DNA of 49,323 nt, taken from the NCBI GenBank assembly GCA_017520425.1, contig JAFXFO010000025.1, forward strand, positions 1 to 49,323, in the 5' to 3' direction. This document shows, piece by piece, positions 1 through 9,011 of the stretch. This stretch comes from Lachnospiraceae bacterium. GTDB taxonomy: Bacteria; Bacillota; Clostridia; Lachnospirales; Lachnospiraceae. The position numbers and the translations under genes were made by a program. Numbering within the stretch: position 1 is the first letter of the stretch; every line of letters begins with the position of its first letter. The notes beneath the pieces were generated by a model. It had not been told where the DNA came from. It saw only the letters and a list, made by a program, of their open reading frames with translations, and did not search any database.

Positions 1-39
1 TATAATGATGCTCTATTTGTCATGCAGTTTTCAATGTTC

Positions 40-64
40 AAAGAACTCTGCAAGAGTTCTTTTA
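40..64 (+). terminator. Rho-independent terminator of an upstream gene
   Basis: A 9-bp perfect stem (AAGAACTCT with AGAGTTCTT) around a 3-base loop is followed by a short T run. It would end a plus-strand transcript coming from outside the window. The T run is short, so efficiency is uncertain. Confidence 0.6.
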
Positions 65-337
65 TATCCTGAAATGCATTTCTGCAAATCATTCATAAAA
101 TTTTGTTTTTAGACTTGACTTTTAATAGTTAGTCTTTCTTTTGTTCTATTATATCTGCTTCTTTTTATTCAAAATATCGTATTGTTGCTTATTTTATCAC
201 ATTCTTGCTTCTTTATGCAATATCATCCATCATTTTCATGACACAATCAGCATCGTTATGATATTTTTAAGTGTTGAAATGTGATATATTAGGATTAACA
301 AAAATCAAATATGTAATATTCAGAAAGGAGATTTATC
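65..337. other. Gene-free A+T-rich leader before the GH5 gene
   Basis: I see no open reading frame of note here. The stretch is A+T rich and must contain the promoter of the downstream glycosidase, but no pair of boxes with good spacing stands out. TATGAT at 257-262 is a possible -10 without a convincing -35. A clear ribosome site (AAAGGAG) sits at the 3' end, 8 bases before the start codon. Confidence 0.5.
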
Positions 338-1288
338 ATGTTAAAAACAAAAGGCTTTTACAAAGGTGTCAACTTAGGCGGATGGCTTTCTCAGTGTGAT
401 TACAGCCAAGAGCGTTTGGATACCTTCATTACAGAAAAAGATATCGAAAAAATTGCTTCCTGGGGATTGGACCATGTGAGACTCCCTATCGACTACAATG
501 TGGTAGAAAATGAAGACGGCACTTACAAGGCTGACGGATTTGAAAGAATTGCCAAGGCCATTGAATGGTGTAGAAAAAATAACCTGAATCTGGTACTGGA
601 TTTGCACAAGACCTTAGGCTTCTCCTTTGACTTCGGCGAAAAGCAGTCCGGCTTCTTTGATAACGAAAAGCTTCAGGAACGTTTCTACTGCTTATGGGAA
701 GAGCTTGCAAAGCATTTCGGTAGCGATCCGGAGCATGTGGCATTCGAATTATTAAACGAAGTAACCGACAAGGCATTCATCGATACCTGGAATAAGATTT
801 CTGCTATCTGTATCGGAAGAATCCGCAAATTTGCTCCAGACACCCTTATTTTAGTAGGCAGCTACTACAATAACAGTGCCTGTGCCGTAAAGGATTTGGC
901 CGCACCTGTTGACGATAAGGTAATCTACAACTTCCACTGCTATGATCCTTTGAAATTCACCCATCAGGGGGCTACCTGGACCGACCAGATTGACCCTGCA
1001 GAAAGAATCGCCTTTGACGATACTGATATCACTCCCGCATTCTTTGATGACTTCTTTGCCTCTGCCATTGACGCGGCTAAGAAGAACAACACTCCTCTGT
1101 ATTGCGGCGAATACGGTGTCATTGACGTGGTATCTCCCGAAGATACGGTTAAATGGTATAAGGCCATCAACGAAATCTTCGAAAAGTACAACATCTCCAG
1201 AAGTGCATGGAGTTACAAGCAGATGGACTTCGGCTTGTCTGACGAAAGATTGGACAGCGTACGTGAAGAACTGTTGAAATACTTATAA
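338..1288 (+). CDS. Glycoside hydrolase family 5 (cellulase-like), intracellular
   Basis: A 316-residue single-domain (beta/alpha)8 glycosidase of the GH5 type. The retaining catalytic pair is visible: acid/base Glu141 in FELLNE and nucleophile Glu258 in YCGEYG. Other family marks are GVNLGGW near residue 10, HVRLP at 46-50, DLH at 88-90 and FHCYDP near 200. There is no signal peptide, carbohydrate-binding module or dockerin, so it probably cleaves short beta-linked gluco- or mannooligosaccharides after uptake rather than polymer outside the cell. It has a good AAAGGAG ribosome site. The gene stands alone and is convergent with the TraX-like gene, separated by a long folded repeat. The exact substrate cannot be read from the sequence. 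Confidence 0.9.
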   Translation: MLKTKGFYKGVNLGGWLSQCDYSQERLDTFITEKDIEKIASWGLDHVRLPIDYNVVENEDGTYKADGFERIAKAIEWCRKNNLNLVLDLHKTLGFSFDFGEKQSGFFDNEKLQERFYCLWEELAKHFGSDPEHVAFELLNEVTDKAFIDTWNKISAICIGRIRKFAPDTLILVGSYYNNSACAVKDLAAPVDDKVIYNFHCYDPLKFTHQGATWTDQIDPAERIAFDDTDITPAFFDDFFASAIDAAKKNNTPLYCGEYGVIDVVSPEDTVKWYKAINEIFEKYNISRSAWSYKQMDFGLSDERLDSVREELLKYL

Positions 1289-1300
1289 AATATAATAAAG

Positions 1301-1483
1301 CGGGCAGACCGGACGAAAACCGGCCCCCTATATATCCTATTCGGACCCGCTTTCGCTTATGAAAGACGTAGCACCACTAGGCTCGTGCCGAACAAGTTCG
1401 GCTTAGTACCTCGCCAAGGGGTGACGTCTTTCAGGGTTACCTCATTAGGATATATAGGGGGCCGGTTTCCAACGGTCTGCCCG
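1301..1483 (-). repeat. 183-bp nested inverted repeat with CTTG-loop hairpin
   Basis: Outer arms 1301-1337 and 1448-1483 are nearly perfect reverse complements. A second stem pairs 1360-1369 with 1424-1433 (10 bp perfect), and an apical hairpin pairs 1387-1392 with 1397-1402 around CAAG. Read on the minus strand, the apical loop is CTTG and a TTGGCGAG motif precedes it; both features recur in the repeats at 2955, 45721 and 46970. The element fills the gap between two convergent genes, so it may also act as a two-way terminator. No coding potential is seen. The strand is assigned only by the CTTG reading. Confidence 0.75.
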
Positions 1484-1488
1484 TATCG

Positions 1489-2223
1489 TTATATTACTGA
1501 TATAAATTGATTTCCAAGTATTACTGCTATCAAATAAAGGATCAATAAATGTGCCGGGTAAAAGGCATAGAAGAAGTATTTCATCTTCATCCCCCGCTGT
1601 CCGTTGTAGAAGTACAACAAGGGGAATGCCAACAACGCACACAGCTCCGGATCCTTCCAACAAAGAAAGGTCACAGCACCTGCCAGAAGCTGTAATTTCC
1701 TCTCCTTACGGAAGAAATACATGGCCATAATGGCTATCACACCCTTGTAGGAATAATCTGTTTTTAATAGATAAGCTAAAAACATCCCTGCCGCCAGACA
1801 CAGTGCAAAACCAATCCATTGAATCAGATAATTCTCCGGCCATTTCTTTTCTATCAGGCTACATCCCCACATTGTTATCAGACCGATTAGCAGGGTCCAC
1901 ATGACACTTTGATAACCCCATGAGGAAAGCTTCGCTGCAAATGCCAGATCAAAGGGAATCTCCGTTAGCACCAAAAATACCGCCATACGCCCCATGTATC
2001 GATATACATTTTTGGTATACAAGAATCCTTCTACCAACAGGAAACAATATATGGGAAAGGCTACTCTTCCTATATTACGCATCACATCATATACCGTATA
2101 AACTTCTATAGTGGCTCCATACATCAGCATATGCCGAACTAATATGGTAGCTGCCACATGGTCTATAAACATGGTAATCATGGCGATCCATTTCAGTGTA
2201 CTGCCCGTCAGTCCTTTATACAT
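1489..2223 (-). CDS. TraX-family polytopic membrane protein
   Basis: A 244-residue, very hydrophobic protein with about seven membrane segments and short loops. The opening (LTGSTLKWIAMITMFIDHVAA), with its conserved Asp-His, and the later GRVAFPIYCFLLVEGF stretch are typical of the TraX family. The F-plasmid founder is needed for N-acetylation of pilin; chromosomal copies in gut Firmicutes have no proven role, and an acyl-transfer function is inference. Its start lies one base beyond the stop of the response regulator gene, so the two are co-transcribed and its ribosome site lies inside that gene. No conjugation genes are nearby. Confidence 0.8.
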   Translation of the reverse strand: MYKGLTGSTLKWIAMITMFIDHVAATILVRHMLMYGATIEVYTVYDVMRNIGRVAFPIYCFLLVEGFLYTKNVYRYMGRMAVFLVLTEIPFDLAFAAKLSSWGYQSVMWTLLIGLITMWGCSLIEKKWPENYLIQWIGFALCLAAGMFLAYLLKTDYSYKGVIAIMAMYFFRKERKLQLLAGAVTFLCWKDPELCALLAFPLLYFYNGQRGMKMKYFFYAFYPAHLLILYLIAVILGNQFISVI

Positions 2224-2224
2224 A

Positions 2225-2923
2225 CTATCCTACCTTATATCCAGTTCCCCATACCACCTTCAGGTATCTTGGGTTCTTGGGATTCTCCTCGATTTTTTCC
2301 CGGATATGACGGATATGTACCGCAATCGTATTCTCCGCTCCTACGGGATGCATCTTCCAGATGGCACGATAGATTTCAGGTATGGACAATACCTTTCCTT
2401 GCTCCATTACCAAAAGCTTCAGGATTTTGTATTCAATGGGCGTCAATTTAACTTCCCTGTCTTCTACAGTCACCTTTCTGGTAATATCATCAATCTCTAA
2501 CCGGTCCACCTTGTAGATATGCTCAATATTATCACAAATTTTGGAAAGTGCCAAGTATCTGTGCAACTGACATTTCACACGTGCCAATAACTCTTCACAA
2601 CTGCACTTGGTATTACAGTAATCATCCGCTCCTGCATTCAATGCCAGTATTTTCGCATCCTCGCTTTTTTCCTCCGATACCACAATCATGGGAATCTTGC
2701 TGGCGCTTCTGATCGCTCTCAGCTGTTCCAGACCTTCTTCCAGAGTGCTGTGCTCCATCATTATATCCGTAAGCAACAGCCGGAGTCCTTCCCCGGATAC
2801 AGCACTTTGCAATTCCTCTTTTTCTTTTACAATCTGTATCTGATATCCTTCCCTCTGAAATAAGGGCATCATAACTTCCAAAATTCCCGTATTATTATTG
2901 TAAACGATAATTGTTGTCTCCAT
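2225..2923 (-). CDS. OmpR/PhoB-type response regulator with degenerate receiver
   Basis: A 232-residue protein: receiver domain (about 1-120), then a winged-helix DNA-binding domain (about 135-232; LTPIEYKILKLL, then VHIRHIREKIE and VVWGTGYKVG). The probable phosphoacceptor is the Asp in LLLTDIMM and the conserved Lys is present (NTKCS), but the acidic pair that binds magnesium is replaced: the first strand reads IIVYNNNTG instead of the usual DD. I set the start at 2923 because GGAGG lies five bases upstream; the longer reading to 2935 has no ribosome site. No histidine kinase is adjacent. It is followed directly by the TraX-like gene. Confidence 0.85.
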   Translation of the reverse strand: METTIIVYNNNTGILEVMMPLFQREGYQIQIVKEKEELQSAVSGEGLRLLLTDIMMEHSTLEEGLEQLRAIRSASKIPMIVVSEEKSEDAKILALNAGADDYCNTKCSCEELLARVKCQLHRYLALSKICDNIEHIYKVDRLEIDDITRKVTVEDREVKLTPIEYKILKLLVMEQGKVLSIPEIYRAIWKMHPVGAENTIAVHIRHIREKIEENPKNPRYLKVVWGTGYKVG

Positions 2924-2954
2924 AACAGCCTCCATTCTTATGTACTCTCTATTT

Positions 2955-3097
2955 GTACCTGTTCAGAACCAAGCAGATTTGCGAAGGACTTTATGTTGAA
3001 TGCTTGCATTCATAAGTACAGTTCTTCGCAAATCTATTTGGCGAGAGCCAAACAACGAGGAAATGCAAAGCATTTTCGAGTGGTTCTGAACAGTTAC
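2955..3097 (+). repeat. CTTG-loop repeat element, copy 1 (MITE-like or structured RNA)
   Basis: Terminal inverted repeats of 17 bp (2955-2971 and 3081-3097, one mismatch) read GTAMCTGTTCAGAACCA. Inside, GATTTGCGAAG pairs with CTTCGCAAATC, the apical hairpin pairs TGAATG (2997-3002) with CATTCA (3007-3012) around CTTG, then follow TTTGGCGAGAGCC and a third hairpin AAATGC/GCATTT preceded by GGA. The same order of parts occurs at 45721-45871 (minus) and 46970-47123 (plus). It occupies most of the 310-base gap 2924-3233, which otherwise holds only the terminator of the next gene. Confidence 0.8.
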
Positions 3098-3186
3098 CGC
3101 AATTTTTAACTGATGTCTTCTGATACTAATTTATCAACAAAAAGCATCATAAGGGCATCATAATAATTAGGATTTTCTAAAAGAAA

Positions 3187-3216
3187 AACCTCTAATTATA
3201 TAGACGTAATTAGAGG
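3187..3216 (-). terminator. Rho-independent terminator of the engB-truA operon
   Basis: A perfect 10-bp stem (3189-3198 with 3207-3216) around an 8-base loop is followed, on the minus strand, by TTTTTCTTTT. It lies 18 bases past the stop of the last gene of the operon. Confidence 0.85.
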
Positions 3217-3233
3217 CCCTTTGGTTACAACAA

Positions 3234-4772
3234 TTATGTAATTTTTTTCAAGATAATTTTATTCTTCAAAAAAACGGCAGCACTATTCCAGCCTACTACT
3301 GCCAACGGAAGCATAACAAGAAAATACGTAAATACATATCTTGCATTTGCTTCCCATATAATGCTGAACAGAAAACCACCCAGAATAAACATTTCCGGAA
3401 GCGTCTCTGCGAATTTTCCTTTATATGATTTCTTCAGGAAGTACAACACTGTCCCCAAATAAACAATGCTCTGTAAAATGGATAAGTAAACCAATATATT
3501 TTCTTCATGTTCGGCAATAAACTCAGATAATCCTTTTATACTTTCTCCTTCATCCACTTCAATCAATTGTTCTGTATTAAAATAGGGTGCATTCCATTGT
3601 GTACAAATCTTTCTTTTATAGAAACTAACGGCACCTATGGGATTCTTCACAAAACCGGATAACTGTACTTTAAGTTGCTCCAATGCCTTCTCTTGGGTTA
3701 ATTCTCTATCGCAATCGTTGGCATAAAATAACGGAACACAATAATTATTAAACCATCCCGGTTTACTATCTCCCTCTATTGTTCCCATTGTTATCCAAGC
3801 CACACTGGGAATCCCGCCTTCTATTTCATATCCGCTTTTCAATGAATACATCCTTTCTATGCCTGCAGTTACAAACAAAGGAAGGATAAACGATAATATA
3901 CCTACAAATAATATCCATTTATTGCGACATTCAAAATAGCTAACTACCGAAACCAGTAATATTGCCAACAAAAATATCAACGCATGCTGCCTAAATATCA
4001 AACAAAAAATCGCTGCCAGAATTGAAATAATAGCATACTTGATTTTCTTCTTATCCAATATGCTAAAATAGTGCAAGAACAAAAACAGAAAGAAATAAAA
4101 CGGAATATCTCCATATACCCATGTACCTAATAACTGCAACGGTAATAATCCTAAAAAGAGCAAAGATCCCAGCAATCTCGTAACAACATCGTCTGTTAAA
4201 TCATCAATAAAACAACTTGCAAAATAAACAATCCCCATTATAAAAAAGATATTTATTACCTGTAATATTTGAAATCCAAACTGCCCACCACTCAATTTAA
4301 GAACCAGTTGCATATATAATATGTATCCCAGCTGCTGTGGATACATCATTACATATCCTCCCTTTGATAAATTAATATAATTATCCTCATTAAAGTATAA
4401 TGCTGCACTATATACCTGAATTTGGTCGGCAATAGGTGTTCGTGTCCCTCCAAGAAAAATCAGAAATGACACAACCCCCGTCAGAACAGCGATTCCCACT
4501 TGAATTAATTTATGGTATTTTGAAAGGAAGTCTGATATATGAGCATTTTTTCTTACAATAGACTTTATCCCCAAAAATAACATAATTAGTAATATAATAG
4601 CCATAATATGTATCAGCACATTGTCATTTTCCTTGTATATGGGCGCTCCATTCATAATCTCTGAAAAAGCTTCTCTTCCTCTTCTTTGAGTTTCTATTAT
4701 TGAGATCGCTGATAGAAATAACAGAATACCCACTAACATGATTTTTAAGCTTCCTCTTATCATCTTTAACAT
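3234..4772 (-). CDS. Polytopic membrane protein, GT-C glycosyltransferase-like
   Basis: A 512-residue protein with roughly 11-12 membrane helices. After the second helix pair comes a loop with TRTPIADQIQVY; an acidic residue in the first large outside loop followed by aromatic residues is how lipid-phosphate-sugar-dependent GT-C (GT39/ArnT-like) enzymes begin. A soluble part near residues 320-420 precedes three more helices and a basic end (KNKIILKKIT). I infer a role in transferring a sugar from a polyprenyl carrier to a surface polymer or protein, but no motif fixes this. It starts after AAGGGG and follows truA by 33 bases, and a strong terminator follows it. It could equally be an uncharacterised membrane protein of the same fold. 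Confidence 0.6.
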   Translation of the reverse strand: MLKMIRGSLKIMLVGILLFLSAISIIETQRRGREAFSEIMNGAPIYKENDNVLIHIMAIILLIMLFLGIKSIVRKNAHISDFLSKYHKLIQVGIAVLTGVVSFLIFLGGTRTPIADQIQVYSAALYFNEDNYINLSKGGYVMMYPQQLGYILYMQLVLKLSGGQFGFQILQVINIFFIMGIVYFASCFIDDLTDDVVTRLLGSLLFLGLLPLQLLGTWVYGDIPFYFFLFLFLHYFSILDKKKIKYAIISILAAIFCLIFRQHALIFLLAILLVSVVSYFECRNKWILFVGILSFILPLFVTAGIERMYSLKSGYEIEGGIPSVAWITMGTIEGDSKPGWFNNYCVPLFYANDCDRELTQEKALEQLKVQLSGFVKNPIGAVSFYKRKICTQWNAPYFNTEQLIEVDEGESIKGLSEFIAEHEENILVYLSILQSIVYLGTVLYFLKKSYKGKFAETLPEMFILGGFLFSIIWEANARYVFTYFLVMLPLAVVGWNSAAVFLKNKIILKKIT

Positions 4773-4805
4773 ATTTATTCCCCTTTATAGTCATACAACC
4801 AAATG

Positions 4806-5543
4806 CTAATAATACACTTCTTCCAGCACCAAGCCCTTTCCGGGTACCAGTTCTCCGGCTAATTCTCTGTTTTTTGCCAATAAAAGGTCTGGTATTGAAT
4901 GGGGAGTACGCTTCCCTTTTCCTACCTCTAATAGAGTACCTGTCAAAATCCGCACCATATGGTACAAGAAACCATTCCCTTCATAGATAAAGGTAATCAT
5001 GTCTCCTTCTTTATCAATACCAATCCGGTCAATCCTTCTTACCGTGGACTTCTTCCCTTTCTTGGTTGATGTAAAAGATTTAAAATCATGCTCACCCAGC
5101 AAATGTACTGCCGCCTCCTTCATAGCCTGTATATCCAGCTCCTCCGGTACGGTGTGCACATATCTACGCCAGAACACATTGGGAATGCTGCTGTTCCAAA
5201 CCCGATAAACATATCGTTTCCCCTTGGCATTGAGTCTGCTGTGAAAACGCTCCGGCACTTCTTCCGCTTCCACCACAGCAATATCCTCCGGTAAATACTG
5301 ATTGATATAAGTCAGCATTTCTTCTGTGGTCATGGTACAACCGGTGTGGAAATTGGCAATCTGTCCCAATGCATGTACACCGGCATCCGTCCTGCCGCTT
5401 CCCTGTATGGTGATTTCTTCCCCACACATGCGGCTAAGCAGTGTTTCAAACTTTCCCTGTATGGTATTGTCCGAGGTGTCCTGCTTCTGCCATCCCTGGT
5501 AGCGGGTTCCCTCATAGGTTATTTTAATACGGATATTCCTCAT
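4806..5543 (-). CDS. truA: tRNA pseudouridine(38-40) synthase TruA
   Basis: A 245-residue TruA of normal length. It isomerises uridines 38-40 in the anticodon stem-loop of many tRNAs. The catalytic Asp53 is in SGRTDAGVHALGQ, the N-terminal strand motif (YEGTRYQGWQ) binds RNA, and the C-terminal half contains the expected FLYHMVRILTGTLLEVG helix. It lies 19 bases downstream of the AEC transporter gene in the same direction. This is the housekeeping copy. Confidence 0.97.
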   Translation of the reverse strand: MRNIRIKITYEGTRYQGWQKQDTSDNTIQGKFETLLSRMCGEEITIQGSGRTDAGVHALGQIANFHTGCTMTTEEMLTYINQYLPEDIAVVEAEEVPERFHSRLNAKGKRYVYRVWNSSIPNVFWRRYVHTVPEELDIQAMKEAAVHLLGEHDFKSFTSTKKGKKSTVRRIDRIGIDKEGDMITFIYEGNGFLYHMVRILTGTLLEVGKGKRTPHSIPDLLLAKNRELAGELVPGKGLVLEEVYY

Positions 5544-5562
5544 AACACCCTTCCCTTAAACA

Positions 5563-6471
5563 TCATACTTTCAATAAAAAGGATACCAACGGCATGGTAA
5601 CTACTGCCAACAGGGTAGTAATGGTAACTCCCTGGGATGCCAGCTCATAATCCCCGCCATACTGCTGCGCCAGCATGGCGTTCATACTTCCCACCGGGGT
5701 AGAAAGCATAACCATACAAACACCTGTCAGCATGGGATTTAATCCCAGCAACTTAATCACACTGACTCCTGCAAGAGGAATCACCAATAACTTAATACCG
5801 GAAAACACCAGCATTCGTGCATTGCAAAACAGTTTCTTAAGATTCACCTTTGTCAGGGAATCACCAATAATCATCATACTTAAAGGTGCCGCCAGTCCGC
5901 TGACAGAATCCACTGCATTTTCTATCACGATGGGTATGGGCAACTTCGTCAAATAAATAAACAATGTTATTACGCAGGAAACTACTCCCACATTCAAAAT
6001 CTTTCGTAACCGGAAGCCAGATTTCTCTCCCTTCATAACGCTAATTCCGTAGGTGTAAATCAACACATTGAAAGGAATCAAAAACAGGGATGCATACAGA
6101 AGTGCTATCGTTCCGAACAAAGCGGCAATCACAGGAAAGCCCATAAATCCGACATTGGAGAATATGGTCATAGTCCTGTAAATACCATATTCCGACGCTT
6201 CCGCTTTCAGGATCATGGGAATAAAATATGCTATCAACATCAACACACCGAACATCGCCCATGCCAACACAAAAGTTTTCACAAACTCCATACCGCCGAT
6301 GGCCGATTCCTGATTAATACCGGAAGACAAAACCAATGCAGGATTGGCCACATTCAAAACCAATGCCGATATCCGCTTATTGGACTCGTCATTAAAAATC
6401 CCGCATTTTCTGCAGCATATACCTACCAGCATCAGGATAAATAATACCATCATTTGCTTTAATAAAATCAT
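5563..6471 (-). CDS. AEC-family (auxin efflux carrier-like) transporter
   Basis: A 302-residue protein with about ten membrane helices, the usual size of bacterial AEC permeases. It shows an inverted-repeat arrangement, with the N-terminal half carrying NVANPALVLSSG and the C-terminal half STPVGSMNAMLAQQYGGD, both with the helix-breaking prolines of the family. Characterised bacterial relatives move malate, malonate or other organic acids by proton or sodium coupling; the substrate here is unknown. Its ATG overlaps the TGA of engB by four bases (ATGA), so translation is probably coupled. Confidence 0.88.
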   Translation of the reverse strand: MILLKQMMVLFILMLVGICCRKCGIFNDESNKRISALVLNVANPALVLSSGINQESAIGGMEFVKTFVLAWAMFGVLMLIAYFIPMILKAEASEYGIYRTMTIFSNVGFMGFPVIAALFGTIALLYASLFLIPFNVLIYTYGISVMKGEKSGFRLRKILNVGVVSCVITLFIYLTKLPIPIVIENAVDSVSGLAAPLSMMIIGDSLTKVNLKKLFCNARMLVFSGIKLLVIPLAGVSVIKLLGLNPMLTGVCMVMLSTPVGSMNAMLAQQYGGDYELASQGVTITTLLAVVTMPLVSFLLKV

Positions 6472-7061
6472 GCATCTACCTCTATCAAACCATCAATGAT
6501 TTCGTAAATCTCTTCCCTGCCCTGTTTGGTGGTGGCAGAAAAAGGAATCATAACTGTACCTTTCTCCACATTCAGTGTCTCCCGAATCAGCTTCAGCTGC
6601 TTCTGAACCTGACTACGATTGATTTTGTCCAGCTTGGTAGCTATAATCACCGGGCTGTAACCATGGTCACAAATCCAATCATACATAATACAGTCATTTT
6701 CCGAAGGCTTATGACGGATATCAATTAACAGGAACACCACTTGAAGCTGCTTAGACTTATGCAGATAATCCTCTATCATCTTGCCCCACTGTGCCTTCAC
6801 CTTTTCATTAGCCTGGGCATAGCCATAACCCGGCAAATCCACAAAATAGATGGCATCATTTACATTATAAAAATTGATGGTCTGGGTCTTACCCGGCTGG
6901 GAACTGGTGCGGGCCAGGGACTTACGGTTCATCAATGCATTAATTAGAGATGACTTGCCCACATTACTCTTTCCTGCAAAAGCCACCTCCGGCTTGGTAT
7001 TCTCCGGCAATTTACTGGTTATTCCGCATACGGTTTCCAATCCTACATTCTTAATAATCAT
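6468..7061 (-). CDS. engB: Ribosome biogenesis GTPase EngB (YsxC/YihA)
   Basis: A 197-residue GTPase needed for assembly of the large ribosomal subunit. The G1 motif GKSNVGKS is at 30-37, G3 DLPG at 75-78 and G4 TKLD at 142-145. I set the start at 7061, where GGAG lies six bases upstream; the longer frame to 7079 runs back into the terminator hairpin and has no ribosome site. Position next to clpX is conserved in Firmicutes. It leads an operon with the AEC transporter, truA and the GT-C-like gene. Confidence 0.96.
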   Translation of the reverse strand: MIIKNVGLETVCGITSKLPENTKPEVAFAGKSNVGKSSLINALMNRKSLARTSSQPGKTQTINFYNVNDAIYFVDLPGYGYAQANEKVKAQWGKMIEDYLHKSKQLQVVFLLIDIRHKPSENDCIMYDWICDHGYSPVIIATKLDKINRSQVQKQLKLIRETLNVEKGTVMIPFSATTKQGREEIYEIIDGLIEVDA

Positions 7062-7078
7062 ATTTTTCTCTCCGTACA

Positions 7079-7105
7079 AAACGCCACCTTTATCAGGCGG
7101 CGTTT
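7079..7105 (-). terminator. Hairpin terminator between clpX and engB
   Basis: A 10-bp stem (7079-7088 with 7096-7105, one G-U pair in the minus-strand RNA) ends in TTTT on the minus strand, directly after the clpX stop. The T run is short, so some read-through into engB is likely. Confidence 0.6.
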
Positions 7106-7112
7106 ACAAATC

Positions 7113-8357
7113 TTATTCTTCCTCGCGGATGACGATGGGTTCACTGGTACCTTCTACAGCACCCTTTGTAATTACACATGCCTTAATGGACTCCTCGGAA
7201 GGGATCCGATACATTACATCCATCATAACATTTTCCATAATAGAACGCAATCCTCTTGCTCCAACCTTTCTCTCCAAGGCCTTCTGCGCAATGGTCTCAA
7301 TCGCATCCTCTTCAAAGGTAAGTTCTACATCGTCAAAATCAAAAAGCTTCTTATACTGCTTAATCAAAGCACTCTTAGGCTCTGTCAGAATCTTCATCAA
7401 GGCTTCCTTATCCAAGCCCTGCAAAGAAACATTAATGGGCACACGTCCTACAAACTCAGGAATCAAACCGAACTTCACCAAATCCTGGGGTGTTACTTCT
7501 GCCAGCAACTCACCGATTTCCTTGGTAGATTTCTGAGTAATCTCAGTATTGAAACCGATGGACTTTCTGTCCAGACGGGACTCAATAATCTTGTCCAAGC
7601 CATCAAACGCACCACTGCAGATAAACAAAATATTGGTGGTATCAATCTGAATCAACTCCTGATGAGGATGCTTTCTGCCGCCCTGAGGTGGCACGCTTGC
7701 CACGGTACCTTCCACGATCTTTAACAGTGCCTGCTGTACACCTTCACCGGATACATCTCTGGTAATGGAAACATTCTCACCCTTTTTGGTAATCTTATCA
7801 ATTTCATCGATATAAATAATACCGTACTGGGCTCTTTCCACATCATAATCTGCTGCCTGAATCAGCTTTAACAATATGTTCTCAACATCCTCGCCCACAT
7901 AGCCGGCCTCTGTCAAAGTGGTGGCATCTGCGATGGCAAAGGGTACATTGATTATCTTGGCAAGAGTCTGTGCCAGATAAGTCTTACCGGAACCGGTAGG
8001 TCCTATCATGATAATATTACTCTTCTGAAGCTCCACATCATCCAAATCCTTGGGAGCCATAACTCTCTTGTAATGATTGTAAACCGCTACGGACAATACC
8101 TTTTTCGCCTGTTCCTGACCGATTACATAATCGTCCAAAAACTTCTTGATTTCCATGGGCTTAATCAGGTTGATATCATGGGAAGGAGAGAAATCATCAT
8201 CCTCTTCCAACTCCTCTTCCAGAATATCCTCACAGATTTCAATACATTCATCACAAATATATACACCATTGGGACCCGCAATCAACTTGCGTACTTGGTT
8301 CTGTGTTTTATTACAAAAAGAACAGCGGACGTCACTCCCTATTGTTTTTCCTGCCAT
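7113..8357 (-). CDS. clpX: ATP-dependent Clp protease ATP-binding subunit ClpX
   Basis: A 414-residue AAA+ unfoldase that recognises tagged proteins and feeds them to ClpP. The N-terminal C4 zinc-binding domain has Cys12, Cys15, Cys35 and Cys38. Walker A is GPTGSGKT at 119-126, pore loop GYVG at 152-155, Walker B IIYIDEID near 180-187, and sensor 2 GARGLRS near 367. I chose the ATG at 8357 (MAGKT). A GTG at 8375 is in frame but sits in a hairpin with its possible ribosome site far away. It follows clpP by 63 bases, the standard order. Confidence 0.97.
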   Translation of the reverse strand: MAGKTIGSDVRCSFCNKTQNQVRKLIAGPNGVYICDECIEICEDILEEELEEDDDFSPSHDINLIKPMEIKKFLDDYVIGQEQAKKVLSVAVYNHYKRVMAPKDLDDVELQKSNIIMIGPTGSGKTYLAQTLAKIINVPFAIADATTLTEAGYVGEDVENILLKLIQAADYDVERAQYGIIYIDEIDKITKKGENVSITRDVSGEGVQQALLKIVEGTVASVPPQGGRKHPHQELIQIDTTNILFICSGAFDGLDKIIESRLDRKSIGFNTEITQKSTKEIGELLAEVTPQDLVKFGLIPEFVGRVPINVSLQGLDKEALMKILTEPKSALIKQYKKLFDFDDVELTFEEDAIETIAQKALERKVGARGLRSIMENVMMDVMYRIPSEESIKACVITKGAVEGTSEPIVIREEE

Positions 8358-8372
8358 TTCTTTACCGATAAT

Positions 8373-8390
8373 CACCGGGACTTCCCGGTG
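8373..8390 (-). other. Perfect hairpin in the clpP-clpX gap
   Basis: CACCGGGA pairs exactly with TCCCGGTG around two bases, 15 bases before the clpX ATG. There is no T run, so it is more likely an RNA processing, stability or translation-control structure than a terminator. It covers the alternative GTG start. Confidence 0.55.
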
Positions 8391-8420
8391 TTATTCTCCC
8401 TTTCCTAAAATTCGTTCTGC

Positions 8421-9011
8421 TTATACAGAAGCATGTGAAGTAATCACCTTATCAATCAAACCATACTCACGTGCCTCTTCTGCGCTCTTCCAATTATCAC
8501 GCTCGGTATCAGCACAAATGGTCTCATAATCTCTTCCGGTATTCTCCGCCAGAATACGATTTAACTTTTCCTTGGTCTTCAAAATATGTCTTGCAGCAAT
8601 CTCAATCTCAGTTGCCTGACCCTTGGTACCGCCAAGAGGCTGGTGAATCATTACTTCTGCATTGGGAAGTGCATAACGCTTGCCCTTTGCGCCGCCTGCC
8701 AGAAGGAATGCCCCCATGCTGGCTGCCATACCGATACATACGGTAGAAACATCACACTTAATATACTGCATGGTATCATAAATCGCCATACCTGCGGTTA
8801 CGCTACCGCCGGGGCTGTTAATATACAAATGAATATCCTTCTCAGGATCCTCAGACTCTAAAAACAGAAGCTGTGCCACTACCAGACTGGCAGTCACTTC
8901 ATTTACTTCTTCTCCCAGAAAAATGATTCTGTCCTTTAATAATCTGGAGTAAATATCGTAGGATCTTTCACCCTTGCTTGTTTGTTCAATGACATAAGGT
9001 ACTAAACTCAT
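8421..9011 (-). CDS. clpP: ATP-dependent Clp protease proteolytic subunit ClpP
   Basis: A 196-residue serine protease subunit that forms the double heptameric barrel. The triad is Ser98 (GMAASMGA), His123 (MIHQPLGG) and Asp172 (ERDNW). The oligomer handle and head-domain motifs ([11 protein letters not shown]) are intact. The start at 9011 is supported by AGGAGG five bases upstream; the longer frame to 9035 has no such site. No CtsR-type operator was seen upstream. Confidence 0.97.
   Translation of the reverse strand: MSLVPYVIEQTSKGERSYDIYSRLLKDRIIFLGEEVNEVTASLVVAQLLFLESEDPEKDIHLYINSPGGSVTAGMAIYDTMQYIKCDVSTVCIGMAASMGAFLLAGGAKGKRYALPNAEVMIHQPLGGTKGQATEIEIAARHILKTKEKLNRILAENTGRDYETICADTERDNWKSAEEAREYGLIDKVITSHASV

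Noticed and set aside
6874-7536. 220-codon open frame on the plus strand
   Set aside because: It is antisense to engB and clpX, spans the terminator between them, has no ribosome site and reads as low-complexity Ser/Thr/Leu sequence typical of a shadow frame.
8373-8375. GTG as the clpX start
   Set aside because: In frame, but it lies inside a perfect hairpin with the nearest ribosome-like site too far away; ATG at 8357 matches the family start better.
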